A stretch of 35,189 bases of DNA from Candidatus Thorarchaeota archaeon (GCA_030593165.1 JAUVHR010000004.1:1-35189), one strand, 5' to 3'; positions 17,953-24,807 are shown, numbered from the stretch's first letter. The notes: generated by a model not told the origin, from the letters alone. Numbers and translations are program-made.

Positions 17953-18323
17953 CCATAGCCAGTCCAAGATTGTATTAGACCGTTCAACGAAGACACTGAT
18001 TCAATCTTGAGAACTAATCACAGGGATACGAATACGTGACCTGTTTTTGTCATTTTTCTTCAATCGGGCCTTAAATTGTGCTAAAATCACTCATCTTTGA
18101 ATAATCATAAAGGTGAAAAAAGAATGGGCCCTCTAGAACCACATCCAGAAGAACCTTGGTAATCCACTGCATCTTGTGGAAACCAAGATACCCAAGGACT
18201 CTTCATCTCTGCAATTCAAGGTGAAGGTCCCTCCTCTTTATTTTTGGACTAGAATAATCCGGGTTCAATATCTTCACGTCGTCTATATTGATAAGTAGAA
18301 CCCTCAAGAAACTAGTGATTGTG
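17953..18323. other. Non-coding stretch with a structured element
   Basis: There is no convincing reading frame here. The stretch is AT-rich at its start (17990-18120) and then has a more GC-rich, structured part (18120-18240). That part contains GGGCCC, a long imperfect hairpin at 18155-18187, and a T-rich run near 18235-18246. It could hold a small RNA or the regulatory region of the following gene. Confidence 0.4.
18155..18187 (+). ncRNA. Possible structured RNA: 11-bp hairpin with small internal loop
   Basis: CTTGGT (18155-18160) pairs with ACCAAG (18182-18187), and TCCAC (18163-18167) pairs with GTGGA (18176-18180). The AA/A internal loop and an 8-base apical loop complete the hairpin. 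A T-rich tract follows about 50 bases downstream on the plus strand. The pairing is visible directly; that it is transcribed is inference. It is not a tRNA, and I see no box C/D pair. Confidence 0.3.
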
Positions 18324-20303
18324 ATGAAGTATGTGAAGGGCTATGTGCCCACATATCAGTGGAGGGAGGGTATCCTATGGATTGAGATTCCCACTGGCGA
18401 AATTGTGGATTCTAGAAACATAGATCCTCGCACATTCTATACAATGGACACTCAACTACTTATGCACGAAAGTGGTGCACAGCATCAAGAGAAGCTGGAG
18501 GAGGAAGTCTACGCACGGCTACGGCCCCTACTTACAAAGAATCTAAGGTATTGTCCGGATGAGTGCCTTTACACCGAACCAGTTTCTCCTCCGTCGACTG
18601 GAGGTTGGTACACTCGACTTATTCATGGAAGGACCCCAGCTATCTATATTATACAAGAACTCGATTGTCAAGATTTGCAGTGGCTCACCATTATTGATAG
18701 AACATCTGGAGAAGTCTTCGAGAGTCACCCTGTCCACAAGTATGAAGGTTCAGCATTACTCCCTCAACCCGAAGAACCTTCTGAATTCCGATATTCATCC
18801 GATATCCCAACACGAGATGAAGTAATAGGACCCCTACTGCAGGGGTCGACACCGGATATAACATCCCTGTATGAACTCATAAGAGACGCGGAAATCCCTC
18901 ATTTGAGATTCGGTGGCTTTGAGCCTAAGGAATCGGTAAGAGAGACCCTTGAACAGGTCGTGCCTGAGAGCTGGTCACAGAACGTTCGAGAAGAAACAAT
19001 GGCATTCTTATCCTATGTGTTGAGCAATCCCACTCCCCTTGGTGCCTCAGTAGATTCTGTTTCCTTCTCTCTTCGTTTTATGGGATCACCTCAGCTCCGA
19101 TACATGATCATGCTTCACCAGTTGCATCTACTCAGTGGACACGAAGAAAATCCGAGGTATCTCGCTCTAATGTGGCAATATGAAAAGCTATACCCTCCAA
19201 AAGACTCCAATGAACATAATGACGGACCAAACATTGCTGGCTTTCTCTACGATAAGATTGCAAGAAATGCAATCTACTACGACACACATATTCAAGATTA
19301 TCTCAGTAAGATGAGAAAGGTAAAATTCATTCCTGCTGGAATTCCTGTGAGCAAGAAAGATGCAGGTAAGTCAAGACAGGCACGACTTCGACGTTTGATG
19401 TATTTCGTGGGAGGACTCTATGTCTTCGGAAGAGTAGCACATCGAAGAGTTGGTCTACGTAACATGGTCTATGTTGGGCAGAAATATCGCTGGCCTCACC
19501 AACACATAGAGTACACGCAGGTATTGAACGACACAATGAAGCAATCTCGACCAACAATGATTCACAGTATTGCTGTTCCACCGGATGCTGAGGAGGTTCT
19601 ACTTGAGGAACGGACACGATGGTTGCCTGTTAGTTGGTACGTAAGACGTACGAATCCAAGGCTATTTTCAGCACAAGATGCAGAGGCACGAATAAACTAT
19701 GAACAACTATTAGCTTCTCTCGAATCACAGTATAACTTGCAGGCCTTTGAGCGCAGATATGGGATTAGAGGAGTAGTGAGTTCCTACAACGATTTGAATC
19801 GGGATGATATTCGAGTAATGGATTTACTCTCAACTTATCTCTATTTATTTGACATCGAGTTTCCATCGTTCGTCAAGAGTCTTGGTTTTGGCAATGTCGA
19901 ACAGATAACATCATCAGTTGAGAAACTGACTACGAACAATGTGCTCTCTCTAACCTACGATTTGAGTCCCAGACGATACGAAACATTGGCGATCCTTGCT
20001 CGTGGAAATGAAGGGAGCATCCTCTCTCTCTTTAGAGCACTACTTCAAAAGACTCCAAGGTGCACATGTTTATCGCTTGACTCAGGAAGACAATATCTTG
20101 CATTTGTGAGAAGTAGCAGGTACATGGGCGAGGTTTTCCGAGAGTTGCTCCCAGCGTGGGCTGAGGAGAATGGTGTGAAACTCACCTGTTCATTCTCTTC
20201 GACCACAGGCAACTATAGGAGTAATTTGTTCCAGCGCCTTAGGAAAGAGGATGGAACATGGGATTCGGATATTACAGGGCTTCTAGCTCAGATAGGGAAA
20301 TGA
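18324..20303 (+). CDS. Hypothetical protein, 659 residues, beside a DNA methyltransferase
   Basis: An orphan cytoplasmic protein with no recognised domain. The N-terminal third is beta-rich (YVPTYQWREGILWIEIP). The middle is helical and basic (residues about 330-400, including KDAGKSRQARLRRLMYFVGG). The C-terminal part contains a run of helices (DLSPRRYETLAILARG) and a Cys pair in RCTCLSLD. No signal peptide or membrane segment is seen. ATG 18324 has a GTGAT element a few bases upstream and is preferred over a TTG at 18288. The next gene downstream, rightward, is a DNA methyltransferase. The pairing of a large orphan with a methyltransferase would fit a restriction-like system, but no nuclease motif is visible. 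Confidence 0.6.
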   Translation: MKYVKGYVPTYQWREGILWIEIPTGEIVDSRNIDPRTFYTMDTQLLMHESGAQHQEKLEEEVYARLRPLLTKNLRYCPDECLYTEPVSPPSTGGWYTRLIHGRTPAIYIIQELDCQDLQWLTIIDRTSGEVFESHPVHKYEGSALLPQPEEPSEFRYSSDIPTRDEVIGPLLQGSTPDITSLYELIRDAEIPHLRFGGFEPKESVRETLEQVVPESWSQNVREETMAFLSYVLSNPTPLGASVDSVSFSLRFMGSPQLRYMIMLHQLHLLSGHEENPRYLALMWQYEKLYPPKDSNEHNDGPNIAGFLYDKIARNAIYYDTHIQDYLSKMRKVKFIPAGIPVSKKDAGKSRQARLRRLMYFVGGLYVFGRVAHRRVGLRNMVYVGQKYRWPHQHIEYTQVLNDTMKQSRPTMIHSIAVPPDAEEVLLEERTRWLPVSWYVRRTNPRLFSAQDAEARINYEQLLASLESQYNLQAFERRYGIRGVVSSYNDLNRDDIRVMDLLSTYLYLFDIEFPSFVKSLGFGNVEQITSSVEKLTTNNVLSLTYDLSPRRYETLAILARGNEGSILSLFRALLQKTPRCTCLSLDSGRQYLAFVRSSRYMGEVFRELLPAWAEENGVKLTCSFSSTTGNYRSNLFQRLRKEDGTWDSDITGLLAQIGK

Positions 20304-20438
20304 TCAGCATTCTTCGAATGATAGACCCATTGGTTTGAAGAATGGGATGTCGGGCCAAGAGGAATTTGAACATGGGGTTTATTTTATACTAAGAAATAGA
20401 ACCATTGAACAGCTTGAGTGACTAGAGGAATTTCCATC

Positions 20439-21098
20439 ATGAAAACATTCATTGTCTTGCCAAAGAAACCAGAAGAAGCGATACCTCAGGAGTTTCAAGA
20501 TGACGATAATCGATTTCCGGAATGTCTAGTAAGGTTTCTCATTGAAGAATATACTAATCCCGGGGATAGTGTCCTTGATATCTTTGCAGGATTTGGTACA
20601 ACACTCTTTGTGGCAGAATCAATGGATAGGGTCCCCTATGGAATTGAATTAGACCTGGGGCGTTCCGAGTTCATCAGAAAGAACTTGATGGCAAAAGACA
20701 ATATTATTCATGGAGACACTCGAAAGCTGGATGACTATGCCTTTCCTAAAATCGACCTTGTTGTGACCTCGCCTCCATATATGAAACATGCATCTCGGCA
20801 AGACCCACTCACTGTCTATACTACAGAAGGTCACTATTCTAAATATCTTGAAGAGCTAGTGGGGATTTTTCACAAACTGGATAAGTTTCTGAACCCAGAT
20901 ACCCGTGTGATATTGGAGGTGTCGAATCTTAAGGGGGATGAAATAACAACTCTTGCATGGGACGTGGCTAGGGAGGTTTCGAAGGTACTACATTTTGAGG
21001 GGGAGATTGTAGTAGGTTGGGAGGGATTCGACCATGGAGAAGGTGTCTATGGATATGGGTATGATCACTCCTATTGTCTTGTGTTCAGGAAACTCTAG
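20439..21098 (+). CDS. DNA methyltransferase (N4-cytosine or N6-adenine type)
   Basis: A 219-residue SAM-dependent DNA amino-methyltransferase. Motif I appears as DIFAGFGTT (47-55) followed by the acidic GIELD (68-72), and catalytic motif IV as TSPPY (110-114). SPPY is more typical of N4-cytosine enzymes than of N6-adenine ones. Motif I precedes motif IV. The protein is short and has no obvious large target-recognition domain. ATG 20439 is preceded by GAGG at a good distance; a GTG at 20418 would add seven residues. Its last 14 bases overlap the opposite-strand glutaredoxin-like gene. No restriction enzyme is recognisable nearby. Confidence 0.85.
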   Translation: MKTFIVLPKKPEEAIPQEFQDDDNRFPECLVRFLIEEYTNPGDSVLDIFAGFGTTLFVAESMDRVPYGIELDLGRSEFIRKNLMAKDNIIHGDTRKLDDYAFPKIDLVVTSPPYMKHASRQDPLTVYTTEGHYSKYLEELVGIFHKLDKFLNPDTRVILEVSNLKGDEITTLAWDVAREVSKVLHFEGEIVVGWEGFDHGEGVYGYGYDHSYCLVFRKL

Positions 21099-21324
21099 CT
21101 GCAATTTGCGCGATAATTTCATCCTTGGTTGACAACTCTGAGATGAATTCATCGCCTATCTTCACACATGGGATAGGTATTCCTTGCAGTTTGAATTTTA
21201 GCCTCTGAATGACTGACATCTGATTGATATCAAGTAGGTTGAATGTGATTCCTAGTTGCTGGGCTGCAAGTTCTGCTGAAAAAATCAGTGGCATTGCTTT
21301 TGCCAAGACAAAAACTTCATTCAA
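21085..21324 (-). CDS. Glutaredoxin/thioredoxin-like protein lacking active-site cysteines
   Basis: A 79-residue protein with the length and pattern of a glutaredoxin. It has a first strand (EVFVLAK), a helix (SAELAAQQLG), a second strand (TFNLLDI), and a cis-Pro-like GIPIPCVKIGDEFISE segment followed by a C-terminal helix. The CxxC site expected after strand 1 is replaced by AMPLI; the only Cys is next to the presumed cis-Pro. It therefore should not act as a normal disulfide reductant. The 5' end is divergent from the rightward membrane-protein gene, and the 3' end overlaps the methyltransferase gene. Confidence 0.6.
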   Translation of the reverse strand: MNEVFVLAKAMPLIFSAELAAQQLGITFNLLDINQMSVIQRLKFKLQGIPIPCVKIGDEFISELSTKDEIIAQIAARVS

Positions 21325-21335
21325 AGGGAGGAGAA

Positions 21336-21611
21336 ATGGGAGTAGGAATTGCCACTTTGCTTGAGTGGAAAGACCTGCCAGAGGTACTCACAATATTGTT
21401 CATGATTATTGGAGAAGTATTCTCAATAAGTTCTATGATAATAGGTTATTTCATTGCTGGAGGAACTACGGCTAATTGGGTTTTTCTTGGTATTGGTGTT
21501 CTGTGCTTTGCAGTAGTCGGATTCCTTTCGTTTAGATCAAATGCTTTGAAGAAGAGATGGATTAATGTATTCGAGCTACGGAAAATAAATGAACTACTAA
21601 AACTGGATTAG
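21336..21611 (+). CDS. Small two-helix membrane protein, function unknown
   Basis: A 91-residue protein with two hydrophobic segments (about residues 17-40 and 46-66), followed by a basic amphipathic tail (RSNALKKRWINVFELRKI). A GGGAGGAGAA ribosome-binding site directly before ATG 21336 fixes the start. No family is recognised. It lies just upstream of the tRNA-Lys promoter. Confidence 0.65.
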   Translation: MGVGIATLLEWKDLPEVLTILFMIIGEVFSISSMIIGYFIAGGTTANWVFLGIGVLCFAVVGFLSFRSNALKKRWINVFELRKINELLKLD

Positions 21612-21621
21612 TCAGAACCAT

Positions 21622-21635
21622 AATCCCTATAAACT
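21622..21635 (+). promoter_or_regulatory. BRE/TATA promoter of the tRNA-Lys gene
   Basis: AATCCCTATAAACT contains a TATA box (TATAAA, 21628-21633). It ends 26 bases upstream of the first tRNA base at 21662. The identical 14-base element with identical spacing precedes the half-tRNA copy at 23858-23871 on the other strand. Confidence 0.75.
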
Positions 21636-21661
21636 GAAGACGCTCAAAAGCGACCACTCAA

Positions 21662-21766
21662 GGGCCAGTGGCTAAGCCAGGTATAGCGACAGAACATCAG
21701 AATTCCTCTGGTGTGTTGAAGCTCTTAACTTGTTGGTCGCGAGTTCAAATCTCGCCTGGCCCGCCA
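21662..21766 (+). tRNA. tRNA-Lys(CTT) with a non-canonical intron
   Basis: Acceptor stem GGGCCAG (21662-21668) pairs with CTGGCCC (21756-21762); discriminator G at 21763, then an encoded CCA. The D arm is GCTA/TAGC, and the T arm GCGAG-TTCAAAT-CTCGC (21739-21755). The anticodon loop CTCTTAA (21722-21728) has anticodon CTT. The 3' anticodon strand CTTGT (21729-21733) needs a 5' partner that is interrupted by 28 bases. The predicted intron is 21693-21720, between positions 30 and 31. After removal the stem is ACAGG/CTTGT with one G-U pair. A bulge-helix-bulge forms: CGAC/GTTG central helix, AGA and AAG bulges, and an inner ACATCAGA/TCTGGTGT stem. Splicing would be by the archaeal EndA endonuclease and RtcB ligase. 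Confidence 0.9.
21693..21720 (+). other. 28-nt tRNA intron at position 30/31
   Basis: The intron lies in the anticodon stem rather than at the canonical 37/38 site. With cleavage after the second base of each 3-base bulge (21691-21693 and 21719-21721), the exons join to restore a 5-bp stem. The 8-bp inner helix (21694-21701 with 21707-21714) closes a 5-base loop. A register shifted by one base (29/30) gives a similar structure, so the exact cut is uncertain by one base. Confidence 0.75.
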
Positions 21767-21787
21767 TTCTCTCATTATAGAAACTTG

Positions 21788-23587
21788 TTAATCCCACCAT
21801 TTATCAAATTCAAGGCCCATATTTTCTATCTCGCCTATTGCTGATTCCACCTCATCAGGTCTGCTTTTCAATATCCGTCTTAGAATCTCCTTCTTTTTGG
21901 TATCATTTGGAGGAGCAAGGATCCCAAGCTTGACACATTCCTTAATACTCGATGTTCGAGCATTCCAAGCAACACTTACTCTTCCCGACTTTGGGTAATA
22001 TCGAATCATGTATGGTTTTGTTTCTACATCTACTCCCAAATTTCTGACAATCTCAGTTTCGTCATCAATCAATCTATTCGGGTTATCCCAAACAATCTTC
22101 TGTAAATCCTTTGCAACTTGAGCAGTTCTTTTGTCTGAGTGCATGGTCAAATCGTCTAGTTTTCCCCACGAGAGTGAGTGCCCCTTTTCACTTCTTTTTC
22201 CATGATTTTGGATTAGGTCTATTTCCTGCCGCCCTACCTTGGGTTCAAATCCGTACTTTTCCGTCTTATCTCCGGCATGTAAGGCGTTTGCACGCGTCCA
22301 GATTATCATGCGTACACCAATACAGCCATCCTGCGGTAGCATCTCTTCAACATATGCCCGTTGGACCCTTTCTGATCCATCTTTGATGGTAGGAAAAAGG
22401 GATGGGTTCTGTATTGTCTTATCACCTGCTGGAAGACCCAAAAACATCAATCCTTTTCCAATAGCAGATGGAAAATGAGTCAAATAATGACCTTCCTTCT
22501 CAACATATCTTGAAGTTGGATTGATATCTCCAAATCTCCTGAGATTTTCTACAACCCTGTCGATTCGAGTTAACTCAGGTTCACCATATTTGATAACCCC
22601 GTTTGGCTCAATAGTACAATCGGAAACAATCGTTGCAGTGAGTCTTGAAATTGCGATATCGAATTCCTCGCCTTCAGGAAAACGAGGGTTTTCAATTCCA
22701 CCGCGTCCACTTGCAGTGGTGACTCTTGCCACTCGCTCCTCAAGTTCTTTCAAAGTCTTTCCAGATAAATCGTTCATGAATTCAAGATGCGCACCCTTAA
22801 TTCTGATTAATTGTATATTGATTTTCTCACATTTCCCATTCGCGGGAAACATCTGCGTCATGAGCTTCTCAAGACGATCTATTGTTCCAGAAAGGTCTTC
22901 TGTTCTTCCATCATCTAGTGCATCTTTCATCTCGTCAATGTACTTGACAATCTCAGTACTATCCATGAAATAGAAATATATCTCACCATACATCTTTGAT
23001 AATTGTGCTTTCTCTTGACTAGGAATCCAAATGTAGACCCTACCTTCGGATATGCCTATTCTTAGACCCCTATCATTTGCATCAAGTCCAAGTCGTTCTC
23101 GCACTGACTGCTCGATAGATGTATGGTTCTGTCGAAATGATTCCCCTAGTGTCAAGAGTTCCTTCGGTCCTAATCCTGAATCCATTCTCAGGTCAGCACA
23201 GACAACCCTCGACGAAGTTTCTGGAAGGCTCCTACATAATTTCTCAGTCAAGTCTGTAATTGTTACAGGATTCCACTCCATTGATTCATTCTGAGAAACT
23301 ATATCTCGAACCTTGCGTGATTCAACTCGCGCTGGTCCCGTTCCAGTTCCTTCAGAGTGATCTTTGGTGGTTCTTTGACCCTCGTTGTACTCCTCGATGA
23401 TTCTATCACATTCTTCAGGAGTCAAAAACTTCTCCTTATGTCGCCGTACCCAATCTTCAGCTTCTTCTGGAGTCAGGGTTCTCTCGCTGAGGTCAATTTC
23501 TCTCTCGTTAGGAGTTAGGTGTCTATCATACAACTTTACATCTTCTTCATCATCGTCATCAATCTCTCGAAACTCTCCAATCCTCAC
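21788..23587 (-). CDS. Large protein with LAGLIDADG-like features, inside the tRNA-Lys inverted repeat
   Basis: A 599-residue cytoplasmic protein starting with GTG (an in-frame stop lies directly upstream). The first 75 residues are very acidic and repeat an LTPxE motif (LTPNE, LTPEE, LTPEE). Residues about 310-425 resemble the homing-endonuclease-like fold seen in archaeal free-standing proteins: RLTATIVSDCTIEPNG, then RVVENLRRFGDI, a GHYLTHFPSAIGKGL segment and GLPAGDK. The second LAGLIDADG-like helix reads AYVEEMLPQDGC. The acidic residues at the ends of both helices (Asp323 and Asp420) are present. A DNA-binding or endonuclease role is inferred. It lies between two inverted copies of the tRNA-Lys promoter and 5' exon. 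Confidence 0.6.
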   Translation of the reverse strand: MRIGEFREIDDDDEEDVKLYDRHLTPNEREIDLSERTLTPEEAEDWVRRHKEKFLTPEECDRIIEEYNEGQRTTKDHSEGTGTGPARVESRKVRDIVSQNESMEWNPVTITDLTEKLCRSLPETSSRVVCADLRMDSGLGPKELLTLGESFRQNHTSIEQSVRERLGLDANDRGLRIGISEGRVYIWIPSQEKAQLSKMYGEIYFYFMDSTEIVKYIDEMKDALDDGRTEDLSGTIDRLEKLMTQMFPANGKCEKINIQLIRIKGAHLEFMNDLSGKTLKELEERVARVTTASGRGGIENPRFPEGEEFDIAISRLTATIVSDCTIEPNGVIKYGEPELTRIDRVVENLRRFGDINPTSRYVEKEGHYLTHFPSAIGKGLMFLGLPAGDKTIQNPSLFPTIKDGSERVQRAYVEEMLPQDGCIGVRMIIWTRANALHAGDKTEKYGFEPKVGRQEIDLIQNHGKRSEKGHSLSWGKLDDLTMHSDKRTAQVAKDLQKIVWDNPNRLIDDETEIVRNLGVDVETKPYMIRYYPKSGRVSVAWNARTSSIKECVKLGILAPPNDTKKKEILRRILKSRPDEVESAIGEIENMGLEFDKWWD

Positions 23588-23681
23588 TCATATCATACTC
23601 CACGTGTCTTCGCTACAACTCCAGAAGTTATCAAGGTTCACCAAACATCTATTCATCATGTATGATATGAACTCGTACTAC

Positions 23682-23695
23682 TTTCTATATAGAAA
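23682..23695. promoter_or_regulatory. 14-bp perfect palindrome containing a TATA-like core
   Basis: TTTCTATATAGAAA reads the same on both strands and lies about 95 bases upstream of the GTG of the leftward 599-residue gene. The CTATATAG core could be its TATA box, or the palindrome could be an operator for a dimeric regulator. Confidence 0.35.
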
Positions 23696-23784
23696 TACGG
23701 ATTCCGAAGTGTTTCATTTGTAAACTCGATTGTTTACTTTGTAAGACAGTTTCATCAGAATGTGTTTATTCTGTAAAATGAAAA

Positions 23785-23831
23785 CAAAAAGTGGTGTAGC
23801 CTGTCGCTATACCTGGCTTAGCCACTGGCCC
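23785..23831 (-). ncRNA. tRNA-Lys 5'-half gene (isolated exon 1 with tail and T-rich stop)
   Basis: Plus-strand bases 23801-23831 are the exact reverse complement of 21662-21692, the complete 5' exon of tRNA-Lys (31 of 31). Identity ends exactly at the predicted exon/intron boundary. The minus-strand transcript would continue with the tail GCTACACCAC and then a TTTTTGTTTT tract, a typical archaeal T-rich terminator. Upstream, the same 14-base TATA element sits at the same 26-base spacing. No 3' half follows, so this cannot make a tRNA in cis. It could be a split-tRNA 5' half, a tRNA-half regulatory RNA, or a recombination remnant. Confidence 0.65.
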
Positions 23832-23857
23832 GCGAATGTTCGCTTCTGACAGTTCTT

Positions 23858-23871
23858 AGTTTATAGGGATT
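23858..23871 (-). promoter_or_regulatory. TATA promoter of the tRNA-Lys 5'-half
   Basis: Read on the minus strand, this is the same AATCCCTATAAACT as at 21622-21635, and it ends 26 bases before the half-tRNA start. The 26-base spacers of the two copies match at only 16 positions, so the promoter and RNA have stayed identical while the spacer drifted. Confidence 0.65.
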
Positions 23872-23949
23872 TTGGTGAAGACTAGGCAAGAAATGAACTA
23901 CCATTCACGTATGCCATGTGCGGGCAGCTAAAATAATGGAGAATCAATG

Positions 23950-23984
23950 AAAAAAAGAGGGAGGGCGGTGGGGGGGGTCCCACC
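23950..23984 (-). terminator. Hairpin plus T-run terminator after the GRAM-like gene
   Basis: On the minus strand GGTGGG and CCCACC (23967-23972 with 23979-23984) form a stem with a 6-base loop. About ten bases further on is a run of seven T (23950-23956). It lies 56 bases downstream of the stop of the leftward gene at 24040. This also insulates the half-tRNA promoter, which reads in the same direction just beyond it. Confidence 0.6.
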
Positions 23985-24039
23985 ACCATCAAAAAGAGAT
24001 GATTTGCTCTTTGACGCCAATCTTGGAGCAGGTCAACGC

Positions 24040-24807
24040 TTACTCGGCTCTTGCATTGGCTCTGAGGATTTCCTCGACCTTGTTTAGAAGCGGCGTTATT
24101 TCGGGATTCTTAATGTTGATGATGACCGAAACGTGGAGATCTGCGACTTCTTCCCTACCCTTCTTGTCTGTGTACGGCACGTCGATTGTGTAATTGACTC
24201 GATCGTTGACCTTTGCCCTGAACCCTTTGGCTTCTTGCTCGATTGCGTAGCAACCCTTGATTGGGTACATTACACCGTAATTCACCATCGTGACAGAGCC
24301 GTCTGTCAAGGACTTCGTGACCTGGTCCATGATCGACTTGTTGTAGAGGTAGCTGCCCAGCTGAATCAAACTCAAGAACGCAAACATGCCGCCCCCACTC
24401 ACCCTTGCTTTCTTTGCTTCTTGCACGCCGGTCGCGATGACACGGAAATTCGACACGAAGATGTTCCCCTTGATCTGGGATTTACCCGTTTCGACCCAGC
24501 CATCTGCAATAACGGCGAATTCCTCGCCTGGCAACTTACAGAAGTTCTGGACGAAGAATATTTCGAATTCTGACAACTTTGACGGGTCCTTAGCCCGCAT
24601 CATCTTGTCGAACAGTATATACGCTTTCTCGGAAAAGGCTTGAGGGTCCATCATGATGGCTTCCTTCATCACTTCTCCAAAGATCTGGAATTCCGAGGAG
24701 TCAATCTTCCGGAAAGCATCCATCAACTTCTTGCCTACGTGGCCGGATTTTCCCTTCTGCATTAACTCAAGGACTTCTCTCTTCAATTTTTCAAAATCTA
24801 CGCCCAT
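24040..24807 (-). CDS. GRAM/PH-like domain protein
   Basis: A 255-residue protein. Residues 1-85 are helical. Residues about 92-210 have the strand pattern of a GRAM/bacterial-PH domain: GEEFAVIADGWVETG, then GNIFVSNFRVIATG, and a later strand pair VTMVNYGVMYPI and NYTIDVPY. A Gly-rich hydrophobic stretch (GGGMFAFLSLIQLG) interrupts the barrel and could touch membranes. The last 40 residues form a helix (LLNKVEEILRANA). Eukaryotic GRAM domains bind phosphoinositides, but no ligand can be inferred here. Local GC is higher than in the neighbours and a strong terminator follows, suggesting good expression. It is divergent from glyA. Confidence 0.55.
   Translation of the reverse strand: MGVDFEKLKREVLELMQKGKSGHVGKKLMDAFRKIDSSEFQIFGEVMKEAIMMDPQAFSEKAYILFDKMMRAKDPSKLSEFEIFFVQNFCKLPGEEFAVIADGWVETGKSQIKGNIFVSNFRVIATGVQEAKKARVSGGGMFAFLSLIQLGSYLYNKSIMDQVTKSLTDGSVTMVNYGVMYPIKGCYAIEQEAKGFRAKVNDRVNYTIDVPYTDKKGREEVADLHVSVIINIKNPEITPLLNKVEEILRANARAE

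Larger units (their letters stand above)
23588..24039. other. Intergenic region with half-tRNA gene, palindrome and terminator
   Basis: No protein gene is supported here. Going left from 24039 it holds a hairpin/T-run terminator (23950-23984) and about 80 bases with nothing recognisable. Next come the second tRNA-Lys promoter and 5' half (23858-23871, 23801-23831) and a T-rich stop (23781-23792). An AT-rich leader of the 599-residue gene follows, with a TTTCTATATAGAAA palindrome (23682-23695). Confidence 0.6.

Noticed and set aside
20308-20344. Inverted repeat CATTCTTC / GAAGAATG just after the 659-residue gene, as a terminator.
   Set aside because: The loop is 21 bases, there is no T-run after it, and archaeal termination does not need hairpins. 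It may be chance.
21707-21720. Pairing of the half-tRNA tail (ACACCA) with the tRNA-Lys intron (TGGTGT at 21709-21714), suggesting trans-splicing to this 3' exon.
   Set aside because: The six pairs are real, but they leave a 5-base instead of 3-base bulge and break the adjacent inner helix. As a BHB it is much worse than the cis structure, so I do not claim this partner.
23735-23762. TGATGA-containing stretch on the minus strand as a box C/D RNA.
   Set aside because: The base before the C box is wrong for the RTGATGA consensus, and no CTGA D box lies at a suitable distance.
21662-23831. Classical provirus or integrative element with tRNA att sites.
   Set aside because: The repeats are inverted rather than direct, include the promoter and 5' exon rather than the tRNA 3' end, and no integrase is encoded between them.
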